Assembly (NCBI RefSeq): GCF_965228805.1
Contig: NZ_CBDDIE010000003.1
Coordinates: forward strand, 1,736,001-1,800,000
Direction of reading: 5' to 3'
DNA length: 64,000 bases
Source of the DNA: JASBTN01 sp965228805
GTDB lineage: Bacteria; Pseudomonadota; Alphaproteobacteria; Rhodobacterales; Rhodobacteraceae
Shown piece by piece: positions 17,043 through 25,831 of this stretch (positions are counted from its first letter, which is position 1; the number at the start of each line of letters is the position of its first letter). The notes beneath the pieces were generated by a model that worked only from the letters and a program-made list of their open reading frames with translations, made no database searches and had not been told where the DNA came from. A program made the translations under genes and the position numbers.

Positions 17043-17942
17043 TTAAGACGCAAGTGCCCCTGTTTCTGTTATCTTCTCAAACTCCGGCAGGAACTCTTCG
17101 TGATGCTGCGACAGGTATCTTGCGATCCGCACATTGCTCAGCAGTTTCGAAATATACCCGCGGGCCAAAACAAGATCGAGATGATCTGTGCCGTAGCTTT
17201 CCTCGACGAGGCGGACCTCGCGCTCAAGATTGGCGGACTCGCGTTCCATGAGGTCTAGCTGCTCCCTGGAGATGCCCTTAATTTTCTTCGGTGCGGCCTC
17301 CGCCACGAGTTGCCTGTCAGGTGTCGCCGCCAAAAGAGAGCGTACGTAATTGATCGTGTACTTGTTCATCGCAACCATCAGCCTGGCAGCCTCGATCTGG
17401 CGCAGCGGCTTCATTTTCTTGAGCATCCGGAAACTGGTAAGGGCAACCTGCTTGTCTTTCAGAAGTTCGGCGGCCTCTTCGCAGATCCCGTCCAGAAGAC
17501 GTCTCTTTTCCTGAAGGGTTTTAAGGTTGATATTGAGAGCCCGCGCCAGACGGTCTTCGGGGACGCCTAATGTCAATGCGCGCAGGATCATTTTATGCTC
17601 TTGGATAGTTGCTAGGCGGCTGATCCGATTGTTGTAGGTGAAGGCCTCATCATCTGTGGAAACGAGGCATTTTGCTGCCGTCTGGCCATGGTCTTTCAGT
17701 ACTTCGAGCCTCAGGTGCCCATCCAGTAACGTATAGGCACGCGGATCCTGCCGGTCGCGCGCAACAACAATAGGTTCGACCAGCCCGGTTTCCAGAATGG
17801 TGGTCGCGATCTGTTTGAATTTGACGGTGGCTTTCTTCTGAGGCGTCACAAGATAGAGCGGTGCGATTTGGGCAAACGGTATATGCAGCAACTTGCGTTC
17901 AAAGGCTGCGGCGACAGTCTGTACTTCGTCTTTCGGTGTCAT
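17043..17942 (-). CDS. ParB/RepB-like partition protein
   Basis: Protein of 299 aa with a ParB-like N-domain (residues about 18-110, with LLDGHLRLEVLKDHG) followed by a helical DNA-binding region and a C-terminal part like that of plasmid RepB partition proteins. The start overlaps the stop of the upstream ParB-like gene by 4 bp. It is the last gene of a recombinase-ParB-RepB triplet common in alphaproteobacterial integrated elements. No ParA gene is nearby, so classical segregation is unlikely; regulation of, or cooperation with, the recombinase is an inference. Confidence 0.8.
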   Translation of the reverse strand: MTPKDEVQTVAAAFERKLLHIPFAQIAPLYLVTPQKKATVKFKQIATTILETGLVEPIVVARDRQDPRAYTLLDGHLRLEVLKDHGQTAAKCLVSTDDEAFTYNNRISRLATIQEHKMILRALTLGVPEDRLARALNINLKTLQEKRRLLDGICEEAAELLKDKQVALTSFRMLKKMKPLRQIEAARLMVAMNKYTINYVRSLLAATPDRQLVAEAAPKKIKGISREQLDLMERESANLEREVRLVEESYGTDHLDLVLARGYISKLLSNVRIARYLSQHHEEFLPEFEKITETGALAS

Positions 17943-18841
17943 GCCGCAGTTCCTTCTGCCCGTGTCAGGCGGTCTGCGATTGTTTTCGGAATATTTGCCA
18001 AACCCTCGGCCCGCAGCAGAGTGACGAAATTCTCATCAGAGAGAAGAGCCTTTAGTGACTGCATGAGAAACAGCATTTCGCTTCGGGTTGCGCTCGCTTT
18101 GCGCAGTAGCATTCTCTTCTTTTCTACGTCGTTCTGGTAGGTTCTGAGCAAGCTTTCGACAGACAGGCTCTTTCGCGACTTTCTTTCAGCTGTTGCCCGC
18201 CCCTTGCCATGCAGCTGTCGGGCCTCGACGAGACGTTTTGCGGCCATAAGGCGGCTGCCGCGCAGAATGTTCTTTTCATAGGCCTGCCTGAGAACCGTCT
18301 GCACGCCGACTTCATCAGCTTCGGCAATGTCAACGGCAACACTGACCGGGATTTTTCCGCTCTCCACTGCACGAAGCAAACGATGTTCTTGGCTCTCAAG
18401 CAGCCGGAGGACGCCATGCACGTATTTTCTTGAGAGCTGCGTCTTTCCGGCAATTTCACGTTCGGTGTAGCCGCTGTCCTTGAGGCGCCTGATATCTCTC
18501 AGCAGGTCCAGTGAGTGGTGCTTCCTTCGTGCCAGGTTTTCGACCAGGCTCATGACAAGGCAATCTTCGCTGCTGGCAGTGATAACGACAGCAGGAATTT
18601 TCTTTTGCCCTAAGGCCTTGAAGGCCTCCAGCCGACCCTGGCCGCATACCAGCTCATAGGCAGGTTGCTCATCAGGCCCGGTCTCGCGTGCAGCTACCGT
18701 TATTGGCCGTTTCAGGCCTAGTTCGGCGATATTGGCAACGATCTCATCGAATACCTTTTGATTGCGCACCCGCGGATTGATCACGGTGACCGCGTCGACC
18801 GGAATCAATTCCGTGTGCTCTTCCTGCGTGCCGATCATCAT
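17939..18841 (-). CDS. ParB-family protein
   Basis: Protein of 300 aa with a full ParB core: INPRVRNQ and GLKRPITV in the N-domain, the CGQGRLEAFKALGQ box near residue 67, a SLVENLARR motif and the HTH around residues 125-150 (YTEREIAGKTQLSRKYVHGVLRLL). The C-terminal 80 residues are basic and helical. It is coupled by 4-bp overlaps to the recombinase upstream and to the RepB-like gene downstream. Probably binds DNA sites in the same mobile element; target sites not identified. Confidence 0.85.
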   Translation of the reverse strand: MMIGTQEEHTELIPVDAVTVINPRVRNQKVFDEIVANIAELGLKRPITVAARETGPDEQPAYELVCGQGRLEAFKALGQKKIPAVVITASSEDCLVMSLVENLARRKHHSLDLLRDIRRLKDSGYTEREIAGKTQLSRKYVHGVLRLLESQEHRLLRAVESGKIPVSVAVDIAEADEVGVQTVLRQAYEKNILRGSRLMAAKRLVEARQLHGKGRATAERKSRKSLSVESLLRTYQNDVEKKRMLLRKASATRSEMLFLMQSLKALLSDENFVTLLRAEGLANIPKTIADRLTRAEGTAA

Positions 18842-20397
18842 GCAGCCTCCTGAACCGAAGAACGCGAAGCCATGCGGAAGAAGTGTTCGAGATTGTCGAA
18901 CCGGTAGGCGTCGAGGGACAGGCCATTGCTTTCCGAAAAGCGCAGCTTTGGAAGGGTAATGTCAAACATCGGCAGCAGGTAGAAATCAAGCGTTGCGTGA
19001 TTTGCCTGATCCATACGCGCAACAATTGTAAGGTCCGGAACCAAACCGGTATCCAGGCGGATAACCCAACGAAAAGCTCCGGCGCTGGTCTGTCTGCACC
19101 TGGCAATAACAAGTGATGCGGAAAACTCTCCGTTTACCGTCAGCAGGCCGGTTTTTCCGTCATGGTCAACATGCCCGCCAGCGGCCTCAACCCCGTCGGC
19201 AACGTCACGCAGGATGTTCGAATGGACTTTGCGGAGCCGCTTGTTGATCTCAATGTACCTGTAGTCCCTATCCGGCGTGAAGCCGACCAGCTTGTAGGCG
19301 CGCAAGAGGCTGCCGAACCTGCTTTGGTACGCGCCGCTGGATGGCAAGCCTGGGGCTTCGTTTATAACAATCCCGGACAGAAACCCGTGGGTCTGAAGAG
19401 CGTCCCGCAGCCCGTTCAGCATTTCCTCATCTGAAAAACGCCGCACTCTTGAAGCAATAATTGCACCGGCAGCGGCAAATAGGGCGGCGTCAACGATGGC
19501 TTCAAATACACCGGCAGCACGCACCCAGTCGCCCGGTTCATTGCGCACATGGCGCTTCTTCAACTTGAAGGAATTGCGGTTCCAGATGTTGTTGCCAATG
19601 TATTTCTCATTGGTGAGCAGTTGGCGGATGACCGGCGGCGTCCACTCGCGGCCTAGATCGGTTCTGGTACCGCGCGCGTTCAGATCTGCTGCGATTTCTT
19701 TTTCGGACTGGCCGTGATCCACGAAGTTCCGGAATATCTGATTTACGATGGCGACTTCTTCTTCAGGCCCCGGCACCAGAGTCACACGGTCTGTCTGAAT
19801 ACTCTTGTGCTCGCCGCGCTGCAAAATCCCCTTTTGGCGTCCGCTTTCATCAATCAGCATGCGCCGCAAGCCGAAGCCAGGCGCGCCGCCCTGGCGGAAA
19901 CCGAGTTCAATCAGGCGGCTCTGGCCGGCAAAGACTTTCTGCGAAAGCTCTCTGCTGAATTCGCCGGCCATCGCCCGTTTGACGCCTTTGACGATAGTTG
20001 AAACAGGGCTGCCGTCGTTTTCAAACTGCTCAGCGCAGTACTCCACCGATATGCCAGCCCGCTTGCAGATGTACTCGTAGTAGGCACTCTCGTCAGCGTC
20101 TTGGAAACGGCCCCAGCGGCTTACGTCATACACAAGCACTGTCCTGAAATCTGCATGGCCAGCTTCGATGTCTTCGATGAGCTGGGTCAGACCGGTCCGG
20201 CCTTCGATGCGCAAACCGCTTTTACCCGCATCCGAGTAAGTTCTTATAATTCGATAGCCGCGCTCATCTGCGTAACGCGCGATGGCATCCGACTGGTTTT
20301 CTGTCGAGTAGCGCTGATGCTCAGTCGACATTCGAACATATTGGGCCGCAGTATTGCGCCGTCTGTTCTTGTCGTAATCGTCGTTTGGCCAACTCAA
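18838..20397 (-). CDS. Large serine recombinase
   Basis: Site-specific recombinase of about 519 aa. The resolvase domain starts with YVRMSTEHQ, where the serine is the nucleophile, and continues with YSDAGKSG and VYDVSRWGR. A Recombinase domain and a zinc-ribbon-like/C-terminal extension follow. I prefer a TTG start at 20397 because a GGAGGG Shine-Dalgarno lies 8-9 bases upstream; the ATG at 20487 lacks one and would overlap the divergent regulator gene. Typical large recombinases integrate phages or islands, so this protein may have brought in part of the island. Confidence 0.88.
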   Translation of the reverse strand: MSWPNDDYDKNRRRNTAAQYVRMSTEHQRYSTENQSDAIARYADERGYRIIRTYSDAGKSGLRIEGRTGLTQLIEDIEAGHADFRTVLVYDVSRWGRFQDADESAYYEYICKRAGISVEYCAEQFENDGSPVSTIVKGVKRAMAGEFSRELSQKVFAGQSRLIELGFRQGGAPGFGLRRMLIDESGRQKGILQRGEHKSIQTDRVTLVPGPEEEVAIVNQIFRNFVDHGQSEKEIAADLNARGTRTDLGREWTPPVIRQLLTNEKYIGNNIWNRNSFKLKKRHVRNEPGDWVRAAGVFEAIVDAALFAAAGAIIASRVRRFSDEEMLNGLRDALQTHGFLSGIVINEAPGLPSSGAYQSRFGSLLRAYKLVGFTPDRDYRYIEINKRLRKVHSNILRDVADGVEAAGGHVDHDGKTGLLTVNGEFSASLVIARCRQTSAGAFRWVIRLDTGLVPDLTIVARMDQANHATLDFYLLPMFDITLPKLRFSESNGLSLDAYRFDNLEHFFRMASRSSVQEAA

Positions 20398-20485
20398 TGC
20401 TCTGGCCCTCCGTTTTTCAAGTTCGCAAATCTGCGCAAATGATCCGCGATTCCTTCCATAGTTGTAGCGGCAGAGGATCGGAAAC

Positions 20486-20854
20486 ATGTTTCACAAAACG
20501 GGCAACACATTTCATCGGACGGGCCAAGGAGCGGTTTCTTCGGTAGAATATCGAGAGGCAATCAGCGCTGCACTGTCTCAGGAATTGGTTGGTGCGGGCC
20601 GAGCTGCCAAAACCATTATCAGGTGGACAGATGTGACCGAACGTACTGCAAAGAACTGGATATCGGGCTCTTATGGGCCAGCAGGTGAACACTTGATTGA
20701 ACTGATGCGGCACTCAGATACCGTCTTGGCAGTCGTTCTGGAATTGGCGGGAAGGCAGGAGGTTCTTTTGGCGGAGCGCATCAAGCTTGCTAGGCAGGAG
20801 TTGGCCAATGTTCTGAGCAGGTTAGACGAGATTTGCGGCGGGCCGACATTGTAA
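20486..20854 (+). CDS. Small HTH DNA-binding protein
   Basis: Protein of 122 aa divergent from the recombinase. Residues about 25-60 (LVGAGRAAKTIIRWTDVTERTAKNWISG) read as a helix-turn-helix, followed by two helices and a C-terminal amphipathic segment. An agagga SD precedes ATG 20486. Position and size suggest a repressor of the recombinase operon sharing the 88-bp intergenic region. Family not identified with certainty. Confidence 0.65.
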   Translation: MFHKTGNTFHRTGQGAVSSVEYREAISAALSQELVGAGRAAKTIIRWTDVTERTAKNWISGSYGPAGEHLIELMRHSDTVLAVVLELAGRQEVLLAERIKLARQELANVLSRLDEICGGPTL

Positions 20855-21326
20855 CTTCTTGTGGTTGGCGGAACAGCTGGACGTCGCGAGCGTGGACCTA
20901 GTTCTGGCGGACAGAGGTGGGGGATCAGACATGCATAGCCCGACCAGGGGCCGGGCACGCACTTCTTTTTCGTTTGCGCGAGAATCTGCATCCACGCGGT
21001 ATGATGTTCAGGTTTGGTCAGTTTGATGGATATGTTGATAAGTTTAGTGACCGCTCGATGCCCATACAATTTGTTGAAAATGCTTACCAATCAGTGAATG
21101 TGGACAAAAAAACACTCCCGATTGACACCGGGGGAAAGAGACTTCCACTCTCTTAGAGGTGGAGGAGCGCCACGCAGATCAGTGTCGTCGGTTTTTCGGA
21201 GTGAATACCCAGCCAAGTAGGATGTAGAAAAGGGAGAAGGTTTGCCCAAGTAACCACAATTTGGGCGACTTGCATCCCGCCCAATAGGACTAAGCTAGAT
21301 TCCTCTTCAGCGCGAATGGATGGCTG
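20855..21326. other. Gene-free interval
   Basis: About 470 bp between the recombinase module and the small chromosomal genes. No gene or strong structure is evident. It is the likely right boundary of the island, but no direct repeat matching the left side (1076-1380) was found by eye. Confidence 0.3.
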
Positions 21327-21599
21327 CTATGCCGCCATCGACTTGAACGCAGCAATCGCTGTCGCAACCTGGCCGAAATTCATCACGCCATCCACAGGTG
21401 GCTTTGGGGCGCCGTGGCCATAGATCTGCTCAGAGCTCGCCTCGGTGTAGTCACGGATCATGTTCAAGCCTCGGTGCAGTGCAGGGCTGATCGCGTCGGC
21501 TTCCGCGTCCAGGATCGTGTCGATCGCGAACGTGATGTTTGTCAGAGACAGCGCGATTTGCTGAAGCTTTGCTTGGGCGTCGGCAGGCTGGTGGCTCAT
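21327..21599 (-). CDS. Hypothetical protein, 90 aa, behind a CtrA-type box
   Basis: Cytosolic helical protein without a recognisable family, with a central acidic stretch (TILDAEADAI) and no membrane segment. ATG 21599 has a GGGGAG SD at ideal distance, supporting a real gene. A perfect TTAA-N7-TTAA box lies 47-61 bp upstream. It resembles the class of small lineage-specific proteins found around motility and cell-cycle loci, but this is inferred from the promoter only. Confidence 0.65.
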   Translation of the reverse strand: MSHQPADAQAKLQQIALSLTNITFAIDTILDAEADAISPALHRGLNMIRDYTEASSEQIYGHGAPKPPVDGVMNFGQVATAIAAFKSMAA

Positions 21600-21645
21600 A
21601 TGTTTACTCCCCGTTTAGCATTGGGTCATAAATCGGCCACATTCG

Positions 21646-21660
21646 TTAATGGTCAGTTAA
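21646..21660. promoter_or_regulatory. CtrA-type box TTAA-N7-TTAA
   Basis: TTAA at 21646-21649 and 21657-21660 are separated by 7 bases (tggtcag). It lies 47-61 bp upstream of the 90-aa gene on the minus strand, a typical position for a CtrA-activated promoter. Confidence 0.6.
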
Positions 21661-21707
21661 CAAGCACTCGGATCGGAGAGCGGATCGCGGATTTTTGCCT
21701 GCGACGT

Positions 21708-21887
21708 TTATGCTGCCTCCGGTTCCTTACGTCCTTTGGGATAGTTGGCAGGTAGTTTGCCGACCTCCTCCAGTGCAAATCGTGTGATCATTTCGGCAAT
21801 TGAGCCGGGTTTGACGGAATCAGATTGCAGGTCCGCAACCCATTCCTGTTCCAGCGACTTGCCCGCTAGCGCGTCTTTGGTCTTCAT
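21708..21887 (-). CDS. Hypothetical protein, 59 aa, behind a CtrA-type box
   Basis: The start is ATG 21887, preceded by GGGGAAG at good spacing; a longer reading from 21944 has no SD and encodes an unlikely Cys-rich leader. The product is a small charged protein ending in a basic, Pro-containing tail (NYPKGRKEPE), probably cytosolic. A CtrA-type box lies about 62 bp upstream of the start. Function unknown. Confidence 0.6.
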   Translation of the reverse strand: MKTKDALAGKSLEQEWVADLQSDSVKPGSIAEMITRFALEEVGKLPANYPKGRKEPEAA

Positions 21888-21948
21888 ACCGTTTTCTTCC
21901 CCAAGAAACACACACTCTGGTTGGTGGCAGCATGAGAAACACACATAG

Positions 21949-21963
21949 TTAATCGTACGTTAA
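21949..21963. promoter_or_regulatory. CtrA-type box TTAA-N7-TTAA
   Basis: TTAA at 21949-21952 and 21960-21963 are separated by 7 bases (tcgtacg). It sits about 62 bp upstream of the 59-aa gene start at 21887. Confidence 0.6.
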
Positions 21964-22174
21964 CGCGCGATGGTTGACGGATATTCGCTAAATGGTTGTG
22001 CGCATTGCTGCTACATGTTGTGACAATCGCGTCTGCTTGCCATAGGACAGACGACGCTCGCCTCGCTTTCGTTGTAACTCTTGGCAGCATCTTCCGAATC
22101 CGCACGTGTCGGAGACTCAGTTCGTGCTCATTAATACAAGACACTTTTCGTTCTCTGAAATCGATCTGCCTGAG

Positions 22175-22220
22175 CCCTATTGAACTGAGACAGTTCGCTT
22201 GTCCTTTTCGCTCAATAGGG
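22175..22220. repeat. 9-bp inverted repeat
   Basis: ccctattga at 22175-22183 and tcaataggg at 22212-22220 are perfect inverted copies with a 28-base spacer, upstream of the small gene at 22350. It could form a long-loop hairpin or be a pair of regulator sites. Confidence 0.35.
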
Positions 22221-22349
22221 GGAGCGTAACATCGTTGTACGTTGGATTTCGATTGTGTTGATTAGCACTTGGGAAGTAGTTTTGGCATTGGTTCTCCCTG
22301 GAACTGGCTATTCTATTCTGCACAATGCGGAAGGTATGGAGAACCGCCC

Positions 22350-22565
22350 ATGAGCACTGACGAGAACAAATGTGCCCGAATAGCCGGTGCGAATTCTCAT
22401 CCGGACATACACCAGATCAACGATTGGTTTCTGCATGGTCCACAGAACCCCAGAATTGAAGAGCTAGTTCGAGAACTGACACTGGAACGAGGCATACGAC
22501 TTTCTGAAGTTGAGGAGCTCTTGAGCTTGGCGCTCGAAAACAAGCTTCTTGAAATGAAGTCATAA
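22350..22565 (+). CDS. Hypothetical acidic protein, 71 aa
   Basis: ATG 22350 follows a ggag about 9 bases upstream and gives a compact 71-aa protein; the longer reading from 22269 has a Trp/Cys-rich leader that looks non-coding. The C-terminal half is an acidic helix pair (RIEELVRELTLERG, VEELLSLALENKLLE) suited to protein-protein contact. No family recognised. Confidence 0.5.
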   Translation: MSTDENKCARIAGANSHPDIHQINDWFLHGPQNPRIEELVRELTLERGIRLSEVEELLSLALENKLLEMKS

Positions 22566-23206
22566 AGCCCTGCTATGGCGGAGGAACCACAGCACCGGAT
22601 CTTGTTCGAGGCATAAAGAGAACGAACAAGCTGGCGCGGAATTATTTCGTGTTGGGCGCTCAAGTTAGGAACGGATGGAAAGAGCACGCGACCAGCATGG
22701 TAAAATCCATCCGTTCCATCAAGGTGGCGTCCGAGTGAACGAACTTTTCGCGTCTAAATCATAGTTCATAGCGTGCGTTCGTTTCAAGAGAAGCGAGGCT
22801 GACGGAACTACCGGTGAATCGTGGAGCACAAAACGTTCAAAGTTTTAGTGGGTGACGCTTTCGTTTCCACTGGGTCCCACATGCCCTGTGGTGAGCGCAG
22901 AGGATCACAGGTCAGATAAACTCCTAGTTCGGTTGAGTGCGACTTGGAGCCAGGCTGTTCTCACGAGTTCCTCCGCAGGCAATCTTAGTCGACGGAAAAG
23001 GTAACATTAGCACTGTGCCAAATTTAAGATATGTATTGAATTCAATTGGGTGCGAGGTTCCAAAAGGCAAAAATTCTGTACGTTTGACACCAAAATTGAA
23101 CACCACACGAACCTGACCCACCCGTCAGAGTGCGGCCAATTCGCTAATACAAGCGCCGCTGTGTCATCTTCAGTACTTGCTCTGACAGGCGCCAATCGGC
23201 GGCCAT

Positions 23207-23290
23207 ATGGGGCAGTACATCGAAACCTATGAGTTCGCAGATGGCAGCACCTGTACCGCCGAGGATCTTGCAGGCTTTCTGAGATCTTGA
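23207..23290 (+). CDS. Possible 27-aa peptide
   Basis: Short frame starting MGQYIETYEFADGSTC with protein-like composition, ended by a stop about 20 bases before a strong terminator. There is no clear SD, so it may be the tail of a decayed gene rather than a functional peptide. Confidence 0.3.
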   Translation: MGQYIETYEFADGSTCTAEDLAGFLRS

Positions 23291-23310
23291 TCGCTTGAGT
23301 TTTCACGAGG

Positions 23311-23335
23311 CGGCCGGGGGATCCGGCCGTTTCTT
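23311..23335 (+). terminator. Intrinsic terminator
   Basis: A perfect 7-bp GC stem (23311-23317 with 23323-23329) with a 5-base loop is followed by tttctttg. It marks the end of a plus-strand transcript whose only candidate coding content is the 27-codon frame just upstream. Confidence 0.65.
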
Positions 23336-23498
23336 TGTTCGCTTTCCCTGGCTTATGGTGCACACCTCTGACACTGCGACGGGATCCACCCGGTTTCCTG
23401 CGAATGAAATCTAGTGCGTGCTTACGATCGGCGCGTTGTAGATGAGACGCTCACCGGAGATTGGGTATGCAGCGCTTTCAAGAAAGAACGACGGTCTC

Positions 23499-24596
23499 TC
23501 AGGGGGTAATACTGGACCTGTAGTCCCTGAGTGTTTGCAGCGCGTCAAGCATTTCCGGAACCGGGCGAGAAGCGCCGTGGGGCTGGCCTTGACCCGCAAT
23601 TTTCATCGCCCATCTTAGCATCGCACTCTGATCCAGACTGGGGTCACACGGATCCTTGAAACGCTGGCTGTTGGTTGGATTCCAGTTGTCCCCCATCACG
23701 TCGATGGCTTCCAATCGATCAATTCGTTGGATTGTGAACCCGAATCGCCCTCCGGGCACACATTCGTAGCCTGGCGCCACATAGACGCTCGCACAGGCAT
23801 TTAGCAAAGGAGGGGTGTTGTCGCTGATCTCAAACACGGGAACAATCTCGATCTCCCCGCCTCTTTCCCGGCAGATATACCCCGGGCTGATCTCGACCGC
23901 GGCGCAACCATTCACGATGGGCTGGACGGGCGCGACGGGTTCCAAAGCCTCGTCAAGCGAGATAACCACCGGTGCGCCATCTCGGATGACACAGATTGCA
24001 CCGGGTGCAAGGCGCATAACGGCGCAGTACCTGAGGTATAGCGCCCTGTTGAAGGAGGCCTCGTCAAACACCTCGACCCAAGTGCCGTTTCGAAAAACGC
24101 ACTTGTGATGTTCCCGCATGACGTAAGCGGGGTTGCTGCATCCCCCAACCAAGGTGGTTACTTCTTCTCCTGCATCCAGTTTCCGCGCCGCTTCCTCCAT
24201 TTCCTTGCGCTCGCGTTCCTCGATCAATGCCGCTGCCTCTTCGGCCGCTTGAGCAGCGCGAATTTCCTCTTCTCGTTCCGGAATTGCAGCTTCAGTGTCG
24301 GCGATACGTTTCTCTTCCTCATCCAGTTGTTTGCGCTTTGCCTTCAGCGCGTCATCTCGTTTGTCGAAGCTATCTTGCTTTGCGACACGTTCTTCCTGGG
24401 TCGCATCGGCGTCGCCTTCGGCGTTCTTCCAAGCGTCCTCGTCTCGCCTGAGGTTCGCTTCGGCCTCTGCCAACCTTATCCGTTCGTCAGCCAACGTTTT
24501 CCTGGCTTCCACGATCGCCGCCCTTGTGTCGCGAAGCTCCTGTTCAAGGTGTATGCGTGTTGATCTGATCGCACGAAGCTCTGCAATCCACTTCAT
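23499..24596 (-). CDS. Coiled-coil protein with four Cys-paired repeats
   Basis: Protein of 365 aa, family not recognised. Residues 1-140 form a long highly charged coiled coil rich in Glu/Arg/Lys/Ala. Residues about 150-300 contain four short tandem units, each with two cysteines about 10-13 residues apart around a PG or basic turn (GCSNPAYVM..KC, YCAVMRLAPGAIC, GCAAVEISPGYIC, ACASVYVAPGYEC). The C-terminus is helical. The cysteine pairs suggest disulfides, hence export, although no signal peptide is visible at the assigned start. The gene overlaps the end of the upstream secreted-protein gene by 53 bp, so the two form an operon. Confidence 0.6.
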   Translation of the reverse strand: MKWIAELRAIRSTRIHLEQELRDTRAAIVEARKTLADERIRLAEAEANLRRDEDAWKNAEGDADATQEERVAKQDSFDKRDDALKAKRKQLDEEEKRIADTEAAIPEREEEIRAAQAAEEAAALIEERERKEMEEAARKLDAGEEVTTLVGGCSNPAYVMREHHKCVFRNGTWVEVFDEASFNRALYLRYCAVMRLAPGAICVIRDGAPVVISLDEALEPVAPVQPIVNGCAAVEISPGYICRERGGEIEIVPVFEISDNTPPLLNACASVYVAPGYECVPGGRFGFTIQRIDRLEAIDVMGDNWNPTNSQRFKDPCDPSLDQSAMLRWAMKIAGQGQPHGASRPVPEMLDALQTLRDYRSSITP

Positions 24597-25182
24597 TCAT
24601 CAGGGAAAACGCACTTTTCTGGCTGACGCGGATGTCCGGTGCAACCAGGTATGCAAGCGCCAGGCTTGCCGCACGATGGATCTTGCTGCTTCTGCTACCG
24701 AAGAAATCCGTGTTATCGGGGTGGCTCATGAGGATGAGAGACATGGAGGGCGTTGCCAGACCCAGATCGACGCCGTGGGCGACGACGTCGTTGAAGATTT
24801 GGTATTGTGCCTCAAATGAGGGTACACCTGATCCGCTCAACTCCAGCGCCAAGGCTAGGAAGCCAATGCTCTTGATCAACGCTTTGGTGTCTTTTAAGTG
24901 CCCATTGCTTCCGCATCCCATGGTTGAAGAAATCGAAAAGATTGATTGATACTGGGATGCGTCTGAGGGGCCGGAGAGGTGATCGCTCAGGCACGGAAGA
25001 ACAGGCGCGTTTGAGGCGAGGCGACTTTCGACAATTGCGTTCAGGGCTTTGGTATCTCGCGGGTCGATCGGCGGGTCCAGGTAATCACTCAGGTCGAATT
25101 GGCTATACTGCGCGGTCGCAGGGGTAAGCGAGAGAAGAACAAGAAGCAGGCAGACAAGGCTGAAATTCGAGAAAGCTCGCAT
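24544..25182 (-). CDS. Secreted protein of unknown function
   Basis: The ATG at 25182 has GGAGAGAAG upstream; the reading from 25209 does not. The 212-aa product starts with a clear Sec signal peptide (MRAFSNFS followed by a Leu-rich core and ATAQ cleavage region), so it is periplasmic or secreted. The mature part has five cysteines in the middle and at the end (PCLSDHL, GCGSNG, DCRASC) and no enzyme motif that I recognise. It is in an operon with the coiled-coil Cys-repeat protein, and the two may act together in the envelope. Confidence 0.65.
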   Translation of the reverse strand: MRAFSNFSLVCLLLVLLSLTPATAQYSQFDLSDYLDPPIDPRDTKALNAIVESRLASNAPVLPCLSDHLSGPSDASQYQSIFSISSTMGCGSNGHLKDTKALIKSIGFLALALELSGSGVPSFEAQYQIFNDVVAHGVDLGLATPSMSLILMSHPDNTDFFGSRSSKIHRAASLALAYLVAPDIRVSQKSAFSLMNEVDCRASCDQINTHTP

Positions 25183-25831
25183 TACTTCTTCTCTCCAAAA
25201 AAATGCCAACGGGTTTGTTAAAGAGATAGCTCTAGGTTGTAGCCCTCAGTAATCCATGCACCCGCCAAGCAATCAATCTAAATGTGTGTTGTTGTTTCTC
25301 GGAGTGCTGGCGAGTTGGGCAAGCTCCGCGGTATGTCGCTGCAGTAAATGAGGTAAGTCTGGGAGTTAGCCTGTCGCCGAGGGCTGGGTTGGTGGGGCGG
25401 ATAGTATCCTCTTCCGCAGAGGGTCGGCGCGTAGAGGCCCGCGCTCAACGACAATGACCTTCTCTGCATCGTAAGCGTTGCAAAGAACACCTACAGGCTC
25501 ACTTTCAGAAGCCACCTAGTACATGCATGTTGGTTCTACGCGCCAACTGAGGCAACTAGATGCAACTCTGTTCGGCCCGAACCGGACCTTCACCGCCGCC
25601 TCAAGATGCTGCGACGCGTTCTGTCGAAGCGGACCTTGATCGACTGCCAGAAATATCTGCTGCGCGGGTCAACGACAATCGTCCGCCATTGCCCGTTCAA
25701 CGTCCAGGTCCCTTGGTATTACCTGATATGGGGGGCTTCAGAGACAAATTTGAAGGCGTGCCATATCGCCGCTGTCCAGAGCTGCATGATGTCAACCGCC
25801 TGAGTTCCCCGGCCCGGAAACTTCGTAGCTT
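25183..25831. other. Non-coding interval at the composition boundary
   Basis: About 650 bp without a gene. Base composition shifts here from the mixed-GC left part to the GC-rich metabolic region on the right. Confidence 0.4.

Larger units (their letters stand above)
21888..22349. other. Gene-free interval with CtrA box and inverted repeat
   Basis: About 460 bp without a credible gene. It contains the CtrA-type box at 21949-21963 and the inverted repeat 22175-22220, both listed separately. Confidence 0.4.
22566..23498. other. Long mostly non-coding interval
   Basis: Over 900 bp. The only supportable items are a 27-codon frame at 23207-23290 and the terminator at 23311-23335. The rest shows no gene or clear repeat and may be decayed sequence. 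Confidence 0.4.
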
